From JANWXD01 sp037446115 (GTDB taxonomy: Bacteria; Acidobacteriota; Terriglobia; Bryobacterales; Bryobacteraceae), in assembly GCA_037446115.1 (NCBI GenBank), contig JBBIJF010000028.1, forward strand, positions 1 through 58,078: a DNA stretch of 58,078 bases, written 5' to 3'. Position numbers and translations under genes: made by a program. Below the pieces are notes generated by a model, which saw nothing but the letters and a program-made list of their open reading frames with translations, made no database searches and was not told the DNA's origin. Shown piece after piece: positions 33,509 to 41,729 of the stretch. Each line of letters begins with the position of its first letter. Position 1 is the stretch's first letter.

Positions 33509-35545
33509 ATGCGTATTTACCTTGCTGACCTCGGGCACAACCAGCTCACGGTCAGTTCGGACGTTTATCCTTTGGGCATCGCAAACTTGGCCGCTTATGC
33601 GACGGCGTATCTGCGCGGTGGTTACAGGCTCGATATCCATCTGTTCCGTGAGCCGCAGGATTTGCGGGCTGCTCTGGAACGACAGCGGCCCGATCTGCTT
33701 GCCCTGAGCAGCTACTCCTGGAACCACCAGCTGTCCCTGCAGTTTGCGCGCTATGCACGCCGATTGTATCCGGGGCTCGTCACGGCAATGGGCGGTCCAA
33801 ATTATCCCCTGAGCCGGTCTGAAAAGGAGCGATTCCTGCGCAACGTGACCGACGTCTGCGTGGCAGTGCGAGGGCCGACGTACGAAGGAGAACGGGCATT
33901 CTTGAATTTCGTCCAGCGCTTCGCCGACTCCGGGCTGTCGCTGGAGGGTGTCTACGAAGAGCCAGCCCCCGGATGCGACTGGATTGACCCAGTAACGGAA
34001 GAGTTTGTGAGCGGCCCGGAACCGCCGCGCATTGAGGATCTGGATGAAATTCCGTCTCCCTACTTGAACGGGTGGCTGAAAGACTATTACCCGACCGGGT
34101 ATTTTCCGATGATGCAAATCAACCGTGGCTGCCCGTTCAGCTGCACCTTCTGCAATTCGGCGCCTTCCGGCAACAGCAAGATTTTCGGTCACTCACTGGC
34201 TAATGTGCAGGCCGATCTGCTGCATTTGGCCCAGAATGTGCGCCCTGAGATTCCCCTCTGTTTTGCGGATGACAACTTCGGCATGTATCCGATCGACGTC
34301 GAAGTCGCCGATTACATCGGGTGGCTGCAGGAGAAGTACGGCTGGCCGAACTACATCCGCACGACCACCGGCAAGAACCGCGGTGACCGCATCATTCAAG
34401 TGATGAGAAAAGTGCGCGGAAAATTGCCCATGACCGCCGCGGTGCAATCTTTGAACCCACAGGTTCTCATCAACATCAAGCGTTCCAACATCAAGCTGTC
34501 CACATATGCCGAGATTCAGCGGGAGGTGCGCGCCCAAGGAATGCAGTCGTACGGCGAGCTCATTCTCGGCCTGCCGGGCGAAAGCAAGGAAAGCTTCCTG
34601 GAGAGCATTCGGGAACTCATGAGGACAGGCGTGCAACGAATTTCCGCCCACCAATTGATGTTGCTTCCCGGAGCACCCCTCTACGAGCCGGACAGCCGGG
34701 CCCGGTCTCGTTTCGACACCCGGTTCCGTCTGGTAGCCCGGAATCTGGGCAACTACCTGGACGAGCCCGTCTTTGAAGTGGAAGAGATGGTGGTGTCGAC
34801 ACCCACGCTGTCGTTCGCGGATTACCTGGAGTGTCGTGTCTTTCATCTGTTGCTGACGATTTTTTATTACGAGGGCAATTTCGAAGAGTTTTTCGCCTAT
34901 GCACGTCAGGCAGGCATAGAGCCGTTCGATCTCATGCGCCACCTCCAGTCGGCATTGCCATCCGCGCCCTGTGCCTTTCGTGGCCTCGTTGAGGATTTTG
35001 TCAGGGAGAGCCAGGAGGAGTTGTTTCCCACGCCGGAAGCCTGTCTCGAGTGGGCCAGAGAGAACTTCGACGCGCTCGTCTCAGGAGATAAGGGCGGCAA
35101 CCTTTTGAGTAAGTACTCCATGCTCGGTCGCTTCTACCACTTGCAGGATGCCCTCCGTTTTCTGCGGGACGCGATTGATGGCTACGCGACAGCGTCGGGG
35201 CGGTCGGTCGCTGCGCTGGAACTGGACAACGTGCACCGTTTTCTGAGCAGCATCAGCCTCCATGTGCCATTCGCGGAGTCGCTGGAGCGCACCGTGGCGT
35301 TTGACCTGGATTACGATGTCGCCGCCTGGGTCGCAGACGGCTACCGCCGCCCGTTGCATGCCTACAGACTGGCCACACCGCTCCGCCTGATCGCCCAGGC
35401 CAGCGACTCGGTACGCGCCGCCTTGCTCCACCGCGTGAGAACGTTCGGAGAGCACCCCTCCGGTCTGGGTAAGTTTACACGGACGTTATTTGCGCGGGAC
35501 CTGCGGCGCGAAGTCCGAGATCGGATTCCGGCGGCGGCCGCGTGA
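33509..35545 (+). CDS. B12-binding-type radical SAM protein
   Basis: A 678-residue protein of the cobalamin-binding-domain radical SAM class. Residues 1-150 resemble the B12-binding Rossmann domain (MRIYLADLGHNQ, LALSSYSWNHQLSLQFARYA, AMGGPNYP), without an obvious DxHxxG base-off motif. The 4Fe-4S motif is CPFSCTFC (Cys208, 212, 215), followed by IPLCFADDNFGM and YGELILGLPGESKESFLESI, typical of this class. The C-terminal 250 residues match nothing I recognise. Substrate unknown. It is a single-gene unit with its own strong promoter, separated from both flanking operons. An alternative GTG lies at 33497. Confidence 0.88.
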   Translation: MRIYLADLGHNQLTVSSDVYPLGIANLAAYATAYLRGGYRLDIHLFREPQDLRAALERQRPDLLALSSYSWNHQLSLQFARYARRLYPGLVTAMGGPNYPLSRSEKERFLRNVTDVCVAVRGPTYEGERAFLNFVQRFADSGLSLEGVYEEPAPGCDWIDPVTEEFVSGPEPPRIEDLDEIPSPYLNGWLKDYYPTGYFPMMQINRGCPFSCTFCNSAPSGNSKIFGHSLANVQADLLHLAQNVRPEIPLCFADDNFGMYPIDVEVADYIGWLQEKYGWPNYIRTTTGKNRGDRIIQVMRKVRGKLPMTAAVQSLNPQVLINIKRSNIKLSTYAEIQREVRAQGMQSYGELILGLPGESKESFLESIRELMRTGVQRISAHQLMLLPGAPLYEPDSRARSRFDTRFRLVARNLGNYLDEPVFEVEEMVVSTPTLSFADYLECRVFHLLLTIFYYEGNFEEFFAYARQAGIEPFDLMRHLQSALPSAPCAFRGLVEDFVRESQEELFPTPEACLEWARENFDALVSGDKGGNLLSKYSMLGRFYHLQDALRFLRDAIDGYATASGRSVAALELDNVHRFLSSISLHVPFAESLERTVAFDLDYDVAAWVADGYRRPLHAYRLATPLRLIAQASDSVRAALLHRVRTFGEHPSGLGKFTRTLFARDLRREVRDRIPAAAA

Positions 35546-35593
35546 GGCCCCTGTTCACACCGTAAGCCCCTCTCCCCGCCGACCGCCGGGGAA

Positions 35594-35622
35594 TTGAAGC
35601 CTCGGCGTGGGTGTGTTAGCCT
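35594..35622 (+). promoter_or_regulatory. Possible promoter of the mre operon
   Basis: TTGAAG (35594-35599), 17 bases, TAGCCT (35617-35622), about 114 bases before mreB. The -10 is a poor match. It is the best candidate I found in the 190-base gap. Confidence 0.3.
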
Positions 35623-35735
35623 TATGGTGGACCGCGCGCCTCTGCTTTCCCGGGCGACAGTGAATCGGCAACCGCGCTGCAGCACCGAGGGCAGCGAACG
35701 GTCCGCGCACATGCGCCTTTCGAACTGTAAGGGGA

Positions 35736-36761
35736 ATGAATTTCCGGTCATTATTCAGTCTTTTTTCTTCCGATCTGGCCATTGATCTCGGCACAGCCAA
35801 CACCTTGGTGTTCGCCAAAGACCGCGGCATCGTGGTGAACGAGCCCTCCATCGTAGCCATCAACAAGACGACCGGCGAGGTGGAGGCTGTAGGCAAAGAA
35901 GCCAAAGAGATGCTCGGGCGCACGCCGGGCAACATCGTGGCCATCCGGCCCATGAAGGACGGCGTCATCGCCGACTTCAAGGTGACCGAGAAGATGCTGA
36001 CCTACTTCATCCAGAAGGCGCACGGCCGCCGCATGCTGGTCCACCCCCGCATCGTGATCGGCGTGCCCAGCGAGATCACGCAGGTGGAGAAGCGCGCCGT
36101 GGTGGACTCGGCCTACCGCGCCAAGGCGAGCGAAGTATATCTGGTGGAGCAGGCCATGATGGCCGCCATTGGCGCGGGTCTGCCCATTACGGAGCCATCG
36201 GGCAACATGGTGGTGGACATCGGGGGAGGGACCACGGACGTGGCGGTAATCTCGCTGTCCGGAATCGTTTATTCCCGCTCGGTGCGCGTGGCCGGCAACG
36301 AGATGGATGAGGCGATCATGCAGTATCTGAAGCGGAAATACAACCTGCTGATCGGCGAACGCACCGCGGAGGCCATCAAGATTCAAATCGGTTCGGCCTA
36401 TCCCCTGGAGAAGCCGCTGACGATGGAGATCAAGGGGCGGAACCTCATCCAGGGCGTTCCCAAGACGATCACGGTGGACGACAGTGAGATCCGCGAGGCG
36501 CTTTCCGAATGCGTCAGCACGATTATGAACGCGATTCGGGTGGCGCTCGAACGCACCCCGCCGGAGCTGAGCGCTGATATCAGCGACCGGGGCATCGTGC
36601 TCACCGGCGGGGGCGCTCTGCTGAAAAACCTCGACAAGCGCATCCGCGAAGAAACGGGCCTGCCCGTGTCCATCGCCGAAGATCCGCTGGCTTCGGTTGT
36701 ACTGGGTACGGGCAAGCTCCTGACGGACTTCCGGCTGTTACGCAAGATCTCGATCGAGTGA
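35736..36761 (+). CDS. mreB: Rod-shape-determining actin-like protein MreB
   Basis: A 341-residue bacterial actin that forms membrane-associated filaments and positions the elongation machinery. Phosphate-binding loops are AIDLGTANTLVFAKDRGIVV near the N-terminus and NMVVDIGGGTTDVAVISLSG in the middle. The adenosine motif GIVLTGGGALLKNLDKRI follows. A hydrophobic/amphipathic N-terminus (MNFRSLFSLFSSDL) fits membrane binding. It heads the operon mreB-mreC-mreD-mrdA-rodA, in which every gene is separated by fewer than ten bases or overlaps. Confidence 0.98.
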   Translation: MNFRSLFSLFSSDLAIDLGTANTLVFAKDRGIVVNEPSIVAINKTTGEVEAVGKEAKEMLGRTPGNIVAIRPMKDGVIADFKVTEKMLTYFIQKAHGRRMLVHPRIVIGVPSEITQVEKRAVVDSAYRAKASEVYLVEQAMMAAIGAGLPITEPSGNMVVDIGGGTTDVAVISLSGIVYSRSVRVAGNEMDEAIMQYLKRKYNLLIGERTAEAIKIQIGSAYPLEKPLTMEIKGRNLIQGVPKTITVDDSEIREALSECVSTIMNAIRVALERTPPELSADISDRGIVLTGGGALLKNLDKRIREETGLPVSIAEDPLASVVLGTGKLLTDFRLLRKISIE

Positions 36762-36765
36762 GCGG

Positions 36766-37938
36766 ATGGAGCTATTGTTCGGCAGGTACCGGCACATCGC
36801 GGTGATGCTGGCCGTGATCTTTGCCCAGCTGCTTTTGCTTGCCTATCAGGTCAAGACGGGGGAAGACGTCCGGCTCATCCGTCTCTGGGCGGTTTCGGCC
36901 ATCACGCCTCTGGCGCGGCTGCTGGACGGCGTCCGCACGGGCGCCGAACGAATGCTCGAGGGTTACGTCCGACTGGCAGGCGCCGCGGAGGAAAACCGGA
37001 GACTGCGGTCCGAAGTGGACCGCCTCCGGTTGGAGAACCGCCGCCTGAACCGCGAGCTGACCAGCCTGCGGCGGTCGGAAATCCTGGGGGAATTCCAGAG
37101 CCGCCACCCCTCCCGCACCCTTCTGGCCCGCGTGATTGCCGCCAGTTCCGGACCCGCCGCCCGGGCGGTTTTCGTGGATCGCGGATCGGCGGACGGGGTC
37201 CGCAAAGGGATGGCCGTGATCACGCCGGAGGGCGTCGTGGGGAGGGTCATCGCGGTTTATCCCACGGCGTCTCAGGTGCTGGTAATCACCGACCCCAGTT
37301 TTGCCGCCGGAGTCATCAGCGAGGTGCATCGTGTGGAAGGCACGCTGAAAGGCACCGGTCAGAAGTTGTGCCGCATCGAGTACCTGCAGAATGAAGAGCG
37401 AGTGGAGCGGGGCGAGTGGTTTTACACTTCGGGCGAGGATTTGGTTTTTCCCCGGGGCCTGCCCGTGGGACGGGTGCGCAGCGTGGCTCCGGGCAAGACC
37501 TTTCTGGAGGTGCTCCTGGAGCCGAGCGGACTGGCGCGCGGTCTTGAAGAAGTTCTGATCGTCCTCCAGGGTGTCCACCAACCCCTCCCCGGCGAGACCC
37601 AAGCGGTTCCCTCCGAACTCTATCTGCTGGCCCCACCGGGAGCCACCGCGGCGCCGGAGGCCCCTGTCGCGGAGGGCATTCTTTCCACGGATGCGGACCG
37701 GCTTCGGGAACACTATCGCAGACTGGGCGAGCTGCAAGGTCACGTTTTTGGCGAAGCCGCACCGGGCTCCCGGCCGCCGGATTTCAATTGGCGGCCGCAG
37801 CCCGAGACCGATCGCCTTGCGAAGCCCGAAGCGCCTCGCCCGCGCCTTGCCCCGCCGGCTGCGCCACAGCCCGTCGCTCCCTCGGGCAGTCTCCCGCGCT
37901 CCCAGGCGACGCCGCCGCCCAATGGATCCGCTCGCTGA
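36766..37938 (+). CDS. mreC: Rod-shape-determining protein MreC
   Basis: A 390-residue inner-membrane protein with a transmembrane helix at residues 9-26, a coiled coil at about 65-100 (AAEENRRLRSEVDRLRLENRR) and the double beta-barrel periplasmic domain (LLARVIAASSGPAARAVFVDRGSADGV, GVVGRVIAVYPTASQVLVITDP). The family core ends near residue 275. The remaining 115 residues are a Pro/Ala-rich extension that is not part of typical MreC. It couples MreB filaments to PBP2. The end overlaps mreD by 17 bases. Confidence 0.95.
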   Translation: MELLFGRYRHIAVMLAVIFAQLLLLAYQVKTGEDVRLIRLWAVSAITPLARLLDGVRTGAERMLEGYVRLAGAAEENRRLRSEVDRLRLENRRLNRELTSLRRSEILGEFQSRHPSRTLLARVIAASSGPAARAVFVDRGSADGVRKGMAVITPEGVVGRVIAVYPTASQVLVITDPSFAAGVISEVHRVEGTLKGTGQKLCRIEYLQNEERVERGEWFYTSGEDLVFPRGLPVGRVRSVAPGKTFLEVLLEPSGLARGLEEVLIVLQGVHQPLPGETQAVPSELYLLAPPGATAAPEAPVAEGILSTDADRLREHYRRLGELQGHVFGEAAPGSRPPDFNWRPQPETDRLAKPEAPRPRLAPPAAPQPVAPSGSLPRSQATPPPNGSAR

Positions 37939-38452
37939 CGATTACACGATCGGGCGGCGGCATGCCAAGCTTTCCCGGATCCGCCCTTGGGTGCTGGCGG
38001 CCGTTTCCATTCTCACGGTGTTGTTTCAGGTTTACGTACCGCTGTTTTTCGAGCCTGCCGCGGCGGTGGACTTGCCTCTGCTGGCGGTGATTTACCTGGC
38101 CGTGCACCGCCGCCGGCCGGTGGCGGGCACCTTGATCGGAGCCGCCGTGGGCCTGCTGCAAGACTCCCTATCGCGGCATCCTCTGGGGATGTTCGGCATC
38201 GCCAAGACGGTCGTGGGTTACGCAGCCGCCTCGCTGAGCCTGCGGGTGGACGCCGATCGCACCCTCGTGCGCTTCCTGCTGGTGGTCGTCTTTTTCCTTT
38301 TGCACCAAGCCTGTTACTGGGCACTGCGCGTGCTGTTGCTCGGCGAATCGCTTGCAGCGGATCCGCCTCAGACACTGGTGCTGGCCGTGATCAGCGCCGC
38401 CGTCGGCGTCGCGGGATTCGCCCTGTTGGATAAACTCAGGAGAGAGGACTGA
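37922..38452 (+). CDS. mreD: Rod-shape-determining protein MreD
   Basis: A 176-residue membrane protein with about five hydrophobic helices (for example VLAAVSILTVLFQVYVPLFF and FLLVVVFFLLHQACYWALRVLLL) and the family segment GTLIGAAVGLLQDSLSRHPLGMFGIAKT. MreD links MreC to the elongasome in the inner membrane. The start at 37922 lies inside mreC, giving a 17-base overlap; earlier in-frame starts run deep inside mreC and were rejected. Confidence 0.92.
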   Translation: MDPLADDYTIGRRHAKLSRIRPWVLAAVSILTVLFQVYVPLFFEPAAAVDLPLLAVIYLAVHRRRPVAGTLIGAAVGLLQDSLSRHPLGMFGIAKTVVGYAAASLSLRVDADRTLVRFLLVVVFFLLHQACYWALRVLLLGESLAADPPQTLVLAVISAAVGVAGFALLDKLRRED

Positions 38453-38458
38453 ATTCCG

Positions 38459-40348
38459 TTGGTGCCGCCCGAGGCGTTTCACGACCCCGAAGAGCCGGTT
38501 CCCTCTCCGCCTCGCCGGCCGCGCGAGGACCCCAAGCGGGCCGCCGGCAAGATTGCCTTCCTCCAGTACCTCACCGTGGCCGTGTTCCTGTTCCTGATTT
38601 CGGGTTTCTGGAACCTCCAGGTGCGTAACCCGGAATGGTACAGCGAGCTCGCCGAGCGGAACCGCATCAAGGCGCTGCCCATCCTGGCGCCGCGAGGAAA
38701 GATCCTGGACCGCGACGGACGGGTGATCGTGGACAACCACTCCTCCTTCAGCGTGATTGTCTCGCGCGACAACCTCCGGCCGGAGCATCTGCGCGCCATT
38801 GCCGCGGGGTTGCACCTGAACTACGAGGAACTGCGGGCCCGCGTGGAAAGCTTCCGTTCGAGGCCGCGGTATGAGCAAATTGTTCTCAAAGACGAGCTGA
38901 CGCCGGGGGAGCTGGCGTTTGTCGAGGCCCACCGCTCCATGCCGGGGTTCCCCGAGATGGAGTTGATTCACTCCCAGCGGCGGTTGTATCCACGCTACGG
39001 ACTGGCCGCGCACGTGATCGGCTATGTCGGCGAGGTCAGTGAAGCCGAGCTCAACACGCTGGAATTTGCCCGCTACAAGCCCGGGGACATCGTCGGCAAA
39101 GCCGGCATCGAGCGGCAATACAACAGCGTGCTGATGGGAGTGGACGGCCAGCGCCAGGTGATCGTGGACAGCCGCGGGCGCATCCGGCAGGTTTTCGGGC
39201 TCAAGGAGGCGATTCCCGGAAAGAATCTTCAGCTCACCATCGACCTGGACTTGCAGGTCGTGGCGGAACTGGCCATGGAAGGCCGCAAGGGCGCAGTGGT
39301 GGCTCTGGATCCGCGCAACGGTGAAGTGCTCGCCATGGTGAGCCGGCCGGCCTTTGACGCCAATCGCTTCGCGGGACGGATCCGGCCCGGCGACTGGAGA
39401 CAGCTGGTAGAGGATCCGGACACTCCGTTGCTGAACCGGGCGATTCAGGCCCAGCTGGCACCGGGCTCCACGTTCAAACCGATCGTAGCGCTGGCAGCCT
39501 TGGAAACCGGAGCGATTGATGAGAACTTCTCGGTCTTCTGCCGCGGCGGAGCGACGTTTTACGGGCGCTTTTTCAAATGCCACCTCAAGGGCGGGCACGG
39601 CAGCGTGGATCTGCACCGGGGCATCGTACAATCCTGCGATGTGTTCTTCTACAATGCCGGCAACCGCCTCGGCATCGACCCGCTGGCCGAGTATGCCGAG
39701 CTGTGCGGCTTGGGGCAGAAGACGGGAATTGATCTTCCGCACGAGGCCGCCGGGCTGGTGCCCTCGTCGCGCTGGAAGCTCCGTACGTTCCGGCAAAAAT
39801 GGTACGCCGGTGAGACGATCTCCGTCGCCATCGGGCAGGGGGCTTTGACGGTGACGCCCTTGCAGCTGGCCTATGCCATCGGAGGTCTGGCCATGGGGGG
39901 CGTATGGTACAAGCCGCACCTGGTGAAGAGCGCTGCCGAACCGCAGCCGGTACGCCGGGCCAAGCTGCATCCCGAATTTGTGGCGGAAGTGGTTCGGGGT
40001 ATGTATGGTGTCGTCAACGAAGGCGGCACGGGAACGCGGGCGCGTCTGCCCGGAATCGAGCTTTGCGGCAAGACGGGAACGGCGCAGCTGGCCTCGAACG
40101 AAGCTTTGAAAAACACCCGACTCGGGGAGACCCTGAAAGACAACGCCTGGTTTGTGGGTTTTGCGCCGCGGGAATCCCCGGAGATCGTGGTCGTGGCCCT
40201 GTTCGAGGGTGGAGAACACGGCTACATGGCCGGCCCCATCGTCAGGGACGTGATCAAAGCGTACTTTGACAAGAAAGCCAGAATGAGTGCGGCGCCGCTG
40301 GTGGCGAGGACCCCGCCGGTCCCTTCCACCGCGGCGCCGTCTCCTTAA
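38459..40348 (+). CDS. mrdA: Penicillin-binding protein 2 (elongasome transpeptidase)
   Basis: A 629-residue class B penicillin-binding protein that crosslinks peptidoglycan during cell elongation. The membrane anchor is at residues 32-50. The pedestal domain includes APRGKILDRDGRVIVDNHS and GKAGIERQYNSVLMG. Catalytic motifs are Ser337-T-F-Lys340 (GSTFKP), Ser392-C-Asp394 and Lys538-T-G540 (CGKTGTAQ). The SxD rather than SxN second motif is normal for PBP2. The start is TTG 38459 or GTG 38462, with an AGGAGAG site upstream. A C-terminal tail of about 20 residues is Pro/Ala-rich. Confidence 0.96.
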   Translation: MVPPEAFHDPEEPVPSPPRRPREDPKRAAGKIAFLQYLTVAVFLFLISGFWNLQVRNPEWYSELAERNRIKALPILAPRGKILDRDGRVIVDNHSSFSVIVSRDNLRPEHLRAIAAGLHLNYEELRARVESFRSRPRYEQIVLKDELTPGELAFVEAHRSMPGFPEMELIHSQRRLYPRYGLAAHVIGYVGEVSEAELNTLEFARYKPGDIVGKAGIERQYNSVLMGVDGQRQVIVDSRGRIRQVFGLKEAIPGKNLQLTIDLDLQVVAELAMEGRKGAVVALDPRNGEVLAMVSRPAFDANRFAGRIRPGDWRQLVEDPDTPLLNRAIQAQLAPGSTFKPIVALAALETGAIDENFSVFCRGGATFYGRFFKCHLKGGHGSVDLHRGIVQSCDVFFYNAGNRLGIDPLAEYAELCGLGQKTGIDLPHEAAGLVPSSRWKLRTFRQKWYAGETISVAIGQGALTVTPLQLAYAIGGLAMGGVWYKPHLVKSAAEPQPVRRAKLHPEFVAEVVRGMYGVVNEGGTGTRARLPGIELCGKTGTAQLASNEALKNTRLGETLKDNAWFVGFAPRESPEIVVVALFEGGEHGYMAGPIVRDVIKAYFDKKARMSAAPLVARTPPVPSTAAPSP

Positions 40349-40356
40349 GGGAGCGG

Positions 40357-41448
40357 ATGGCTCGACGCTACAACCTAAGGGATCTGGACTGGGGCCTGAT
40401 CGGGCTTGCGCTGATTCTAAGCGGGATCGGCGTTGTCCAGATTTACAGTGCCACCCTCGGCACCCTGTGGCAGGGGACGTGGTGGAAGCAGCTGTTGTTT
40501 GTTGTGGCGGGCCTGGGGGTGTTGGCAGTGGTGGCGCGCCTGGATTATCACGCCCTGTTAGACCGGGTTCCCTGGCTGTATCTGGCCGCCGTCGTGACGC
40601 TTATCCTCGTGCTGGTGGCGGGCCGCACTGTGTTCGGTTCCCGGCGCTGGATTCCGTTGCCCGGCGGCTTCACCTTGCAGATCTCGGAGTTCGTTAAACT
40701 GGTGGTGGTACTGCTCGTTGCCCGATACTTGAACGAGCTCTCAGGCGAACGGCTGGAAGGCCGGGATCTGGTAAAGCTGGGAGGCCTGATCGGGATCCCG
40801 ATGGTGCTGGTAGCCAAGCAACCGGATCTGGGGACGGCGCTGACGTATGCGGCCATCGCCGGTGCGGGCATATTTCTGGCCGGCTTGCGGTGGCGCCACG
40901 TCGCCGTCCTGGCGATTGGAGGGGCCTTGGCGTTCCCTGCCGGATGGCATGTCTTGAAGGACTACCAGAAGGAGCGCCTGGTGTCGTTTCTCGATCCCGG
41001 TCGGGATCCGCTGGGTTCCGGTTATCAGGTGATCCAATCCAAAATTGCGGTGGGCTCGGGCGGCATCTGGGGCAAGGGAGTGACGCGAGGCTCCCAGGCG
41101 CAACTGCGCTTTCTCCCGGTGCCTCATACGGATTTCATCTTTGCGGCGTTTGCCGAAGAACACGGCTTTGTCGGAGTGGTTGGAGTTCTTGGGCTGTATT
41201 TCCTGCTCCTGATGCAGATCATTCAGAACGCGCAAACGGCTGCGGACCGGGCCGGAATGTACATCTGCATCGGAGTTTTCGCGTTGTTGCTGTTTCACAC
41301 GTTGGTGAACGTGGGAATGCTGGTGGGCCGGATGCCCGTGACCGGCATTCCCTTGCCGCTGATGAGCTACGGCGGATCCAGTGTGCTGATGACGTTCGCG
41401 ATGCTGGGTCTGGTAAACAGTGTTCGGCTCCGGCGGTTCGTGAATTGA
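40357..41448 (+). CDS. rodA: RodA peptidoglycan glycosyltransferase (SEDS)
   Basis: A 363-residue SEDS-family glycosyltransferase, inner membrane, with about ten helices. Signature parts are YSATLGTLWQGTWWKQLLFVVAGL, KQPDLGTALTYAAIAGAGIFLAG, the catalytic-loop region SGGIWGKGVTRGSQAQLRFLP, HTDFIFAAFAEEHGFVG and the closing MPVTGIPLPLMSYGGSS. RodA polymerises glycan strands while PBP2 (the previous gene, nine bases upstream) crosslinks them. Last gene of the shape operon. Confidence 0.96.
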   Translation: MARRYNLRDLDWGLIGLALILSGIGVVQIYSATLGTLWQGTWWKQLLFVVAGLGVLAVVARLDYHALLDRVPWLYLAAVVTLILVLVAGRTVFGSRRWIPLPGGFTLQISEFVKLVVVLLVARYLNELSGERLEGRDLVKLGGLIGIPMVLVAKQPDLGTALTYAAIAGAGIFLAGLRWRHVAVLAIGGALAFPAGWHVLKDYQKERLVSFLDPGRDPLGSGYQVIQSKIAVGSGGIWGKGVTRGSQAQLRFLPVPHTDFIFAAFAEEHGFVGVVGVLGLYFLLLMQIIQNAQTAADRAGMYICIGVFALLLFHTLVNVGMLVGRMPVTGIPLPLMSYGGSSVLMTFAMLGLVNSVRLRRFVN

Positions 41449-41584
41449 AGCGAAGGGAGTTTTGCGAAGAGATTTGAGGCAGGCCGAGTCTGACGCAGCA
41501 GGCAACGGACCGGCGAGAGTTCCGAGCAGGATCAGGGGCCGAAGGGCCCGGGTCCGGTGGTCTGGTGCCGGCGGCTGGGACACT

Positions 41585-41722
41585 CGAGCGCACCCGATCG
41601 CTCGTTAGAGTTTAATCTGCAAGCGAGCCTGCGGAGCGCGGGCAAGTCCGCGCCAGGCTCAAAACCCGGCGCGGCGCCTCTATTTCTCCGCACGCAAGCC
41701 TCCGTCGCTTCCAAAACGGAGG
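41585..41722 (+). promoter_or_regulatory. Structured leader of the RNase E/G gene; SD hairpin
   Basis: Three consecutive hairpins. HP1: CGAGCG (41585-41590)/CGCTCG (41599-41604). HP2: GAGCCTG (41625-41631)/CAGGCTC (41654-41660), enclosing GCGCGG (41636-41641)/CCGCGC (41648-41653) with a 4-base bulge. HP3: CCTCCGT (41699-41705)/ACGGAGG (41716-41722), where the right arm is the ribosome-binding site of the gene starting at 41730. The layout suggests translational or decay-based feedback, as known for E. coli rne. The rest of the 281-base gap (41449-41584) shows no gene. Confidence 0.5.
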
Positions 41723-41729
41723 AGTCCCG

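Noticed and set aside
38168..40219. 683-codon minus-strand frame opposite PBP2
   Set aside because: The plus strand encodes PBP2 with all catalytic motifs. The antisense product is His/Arg/Gln-rich with no recognisable domain.
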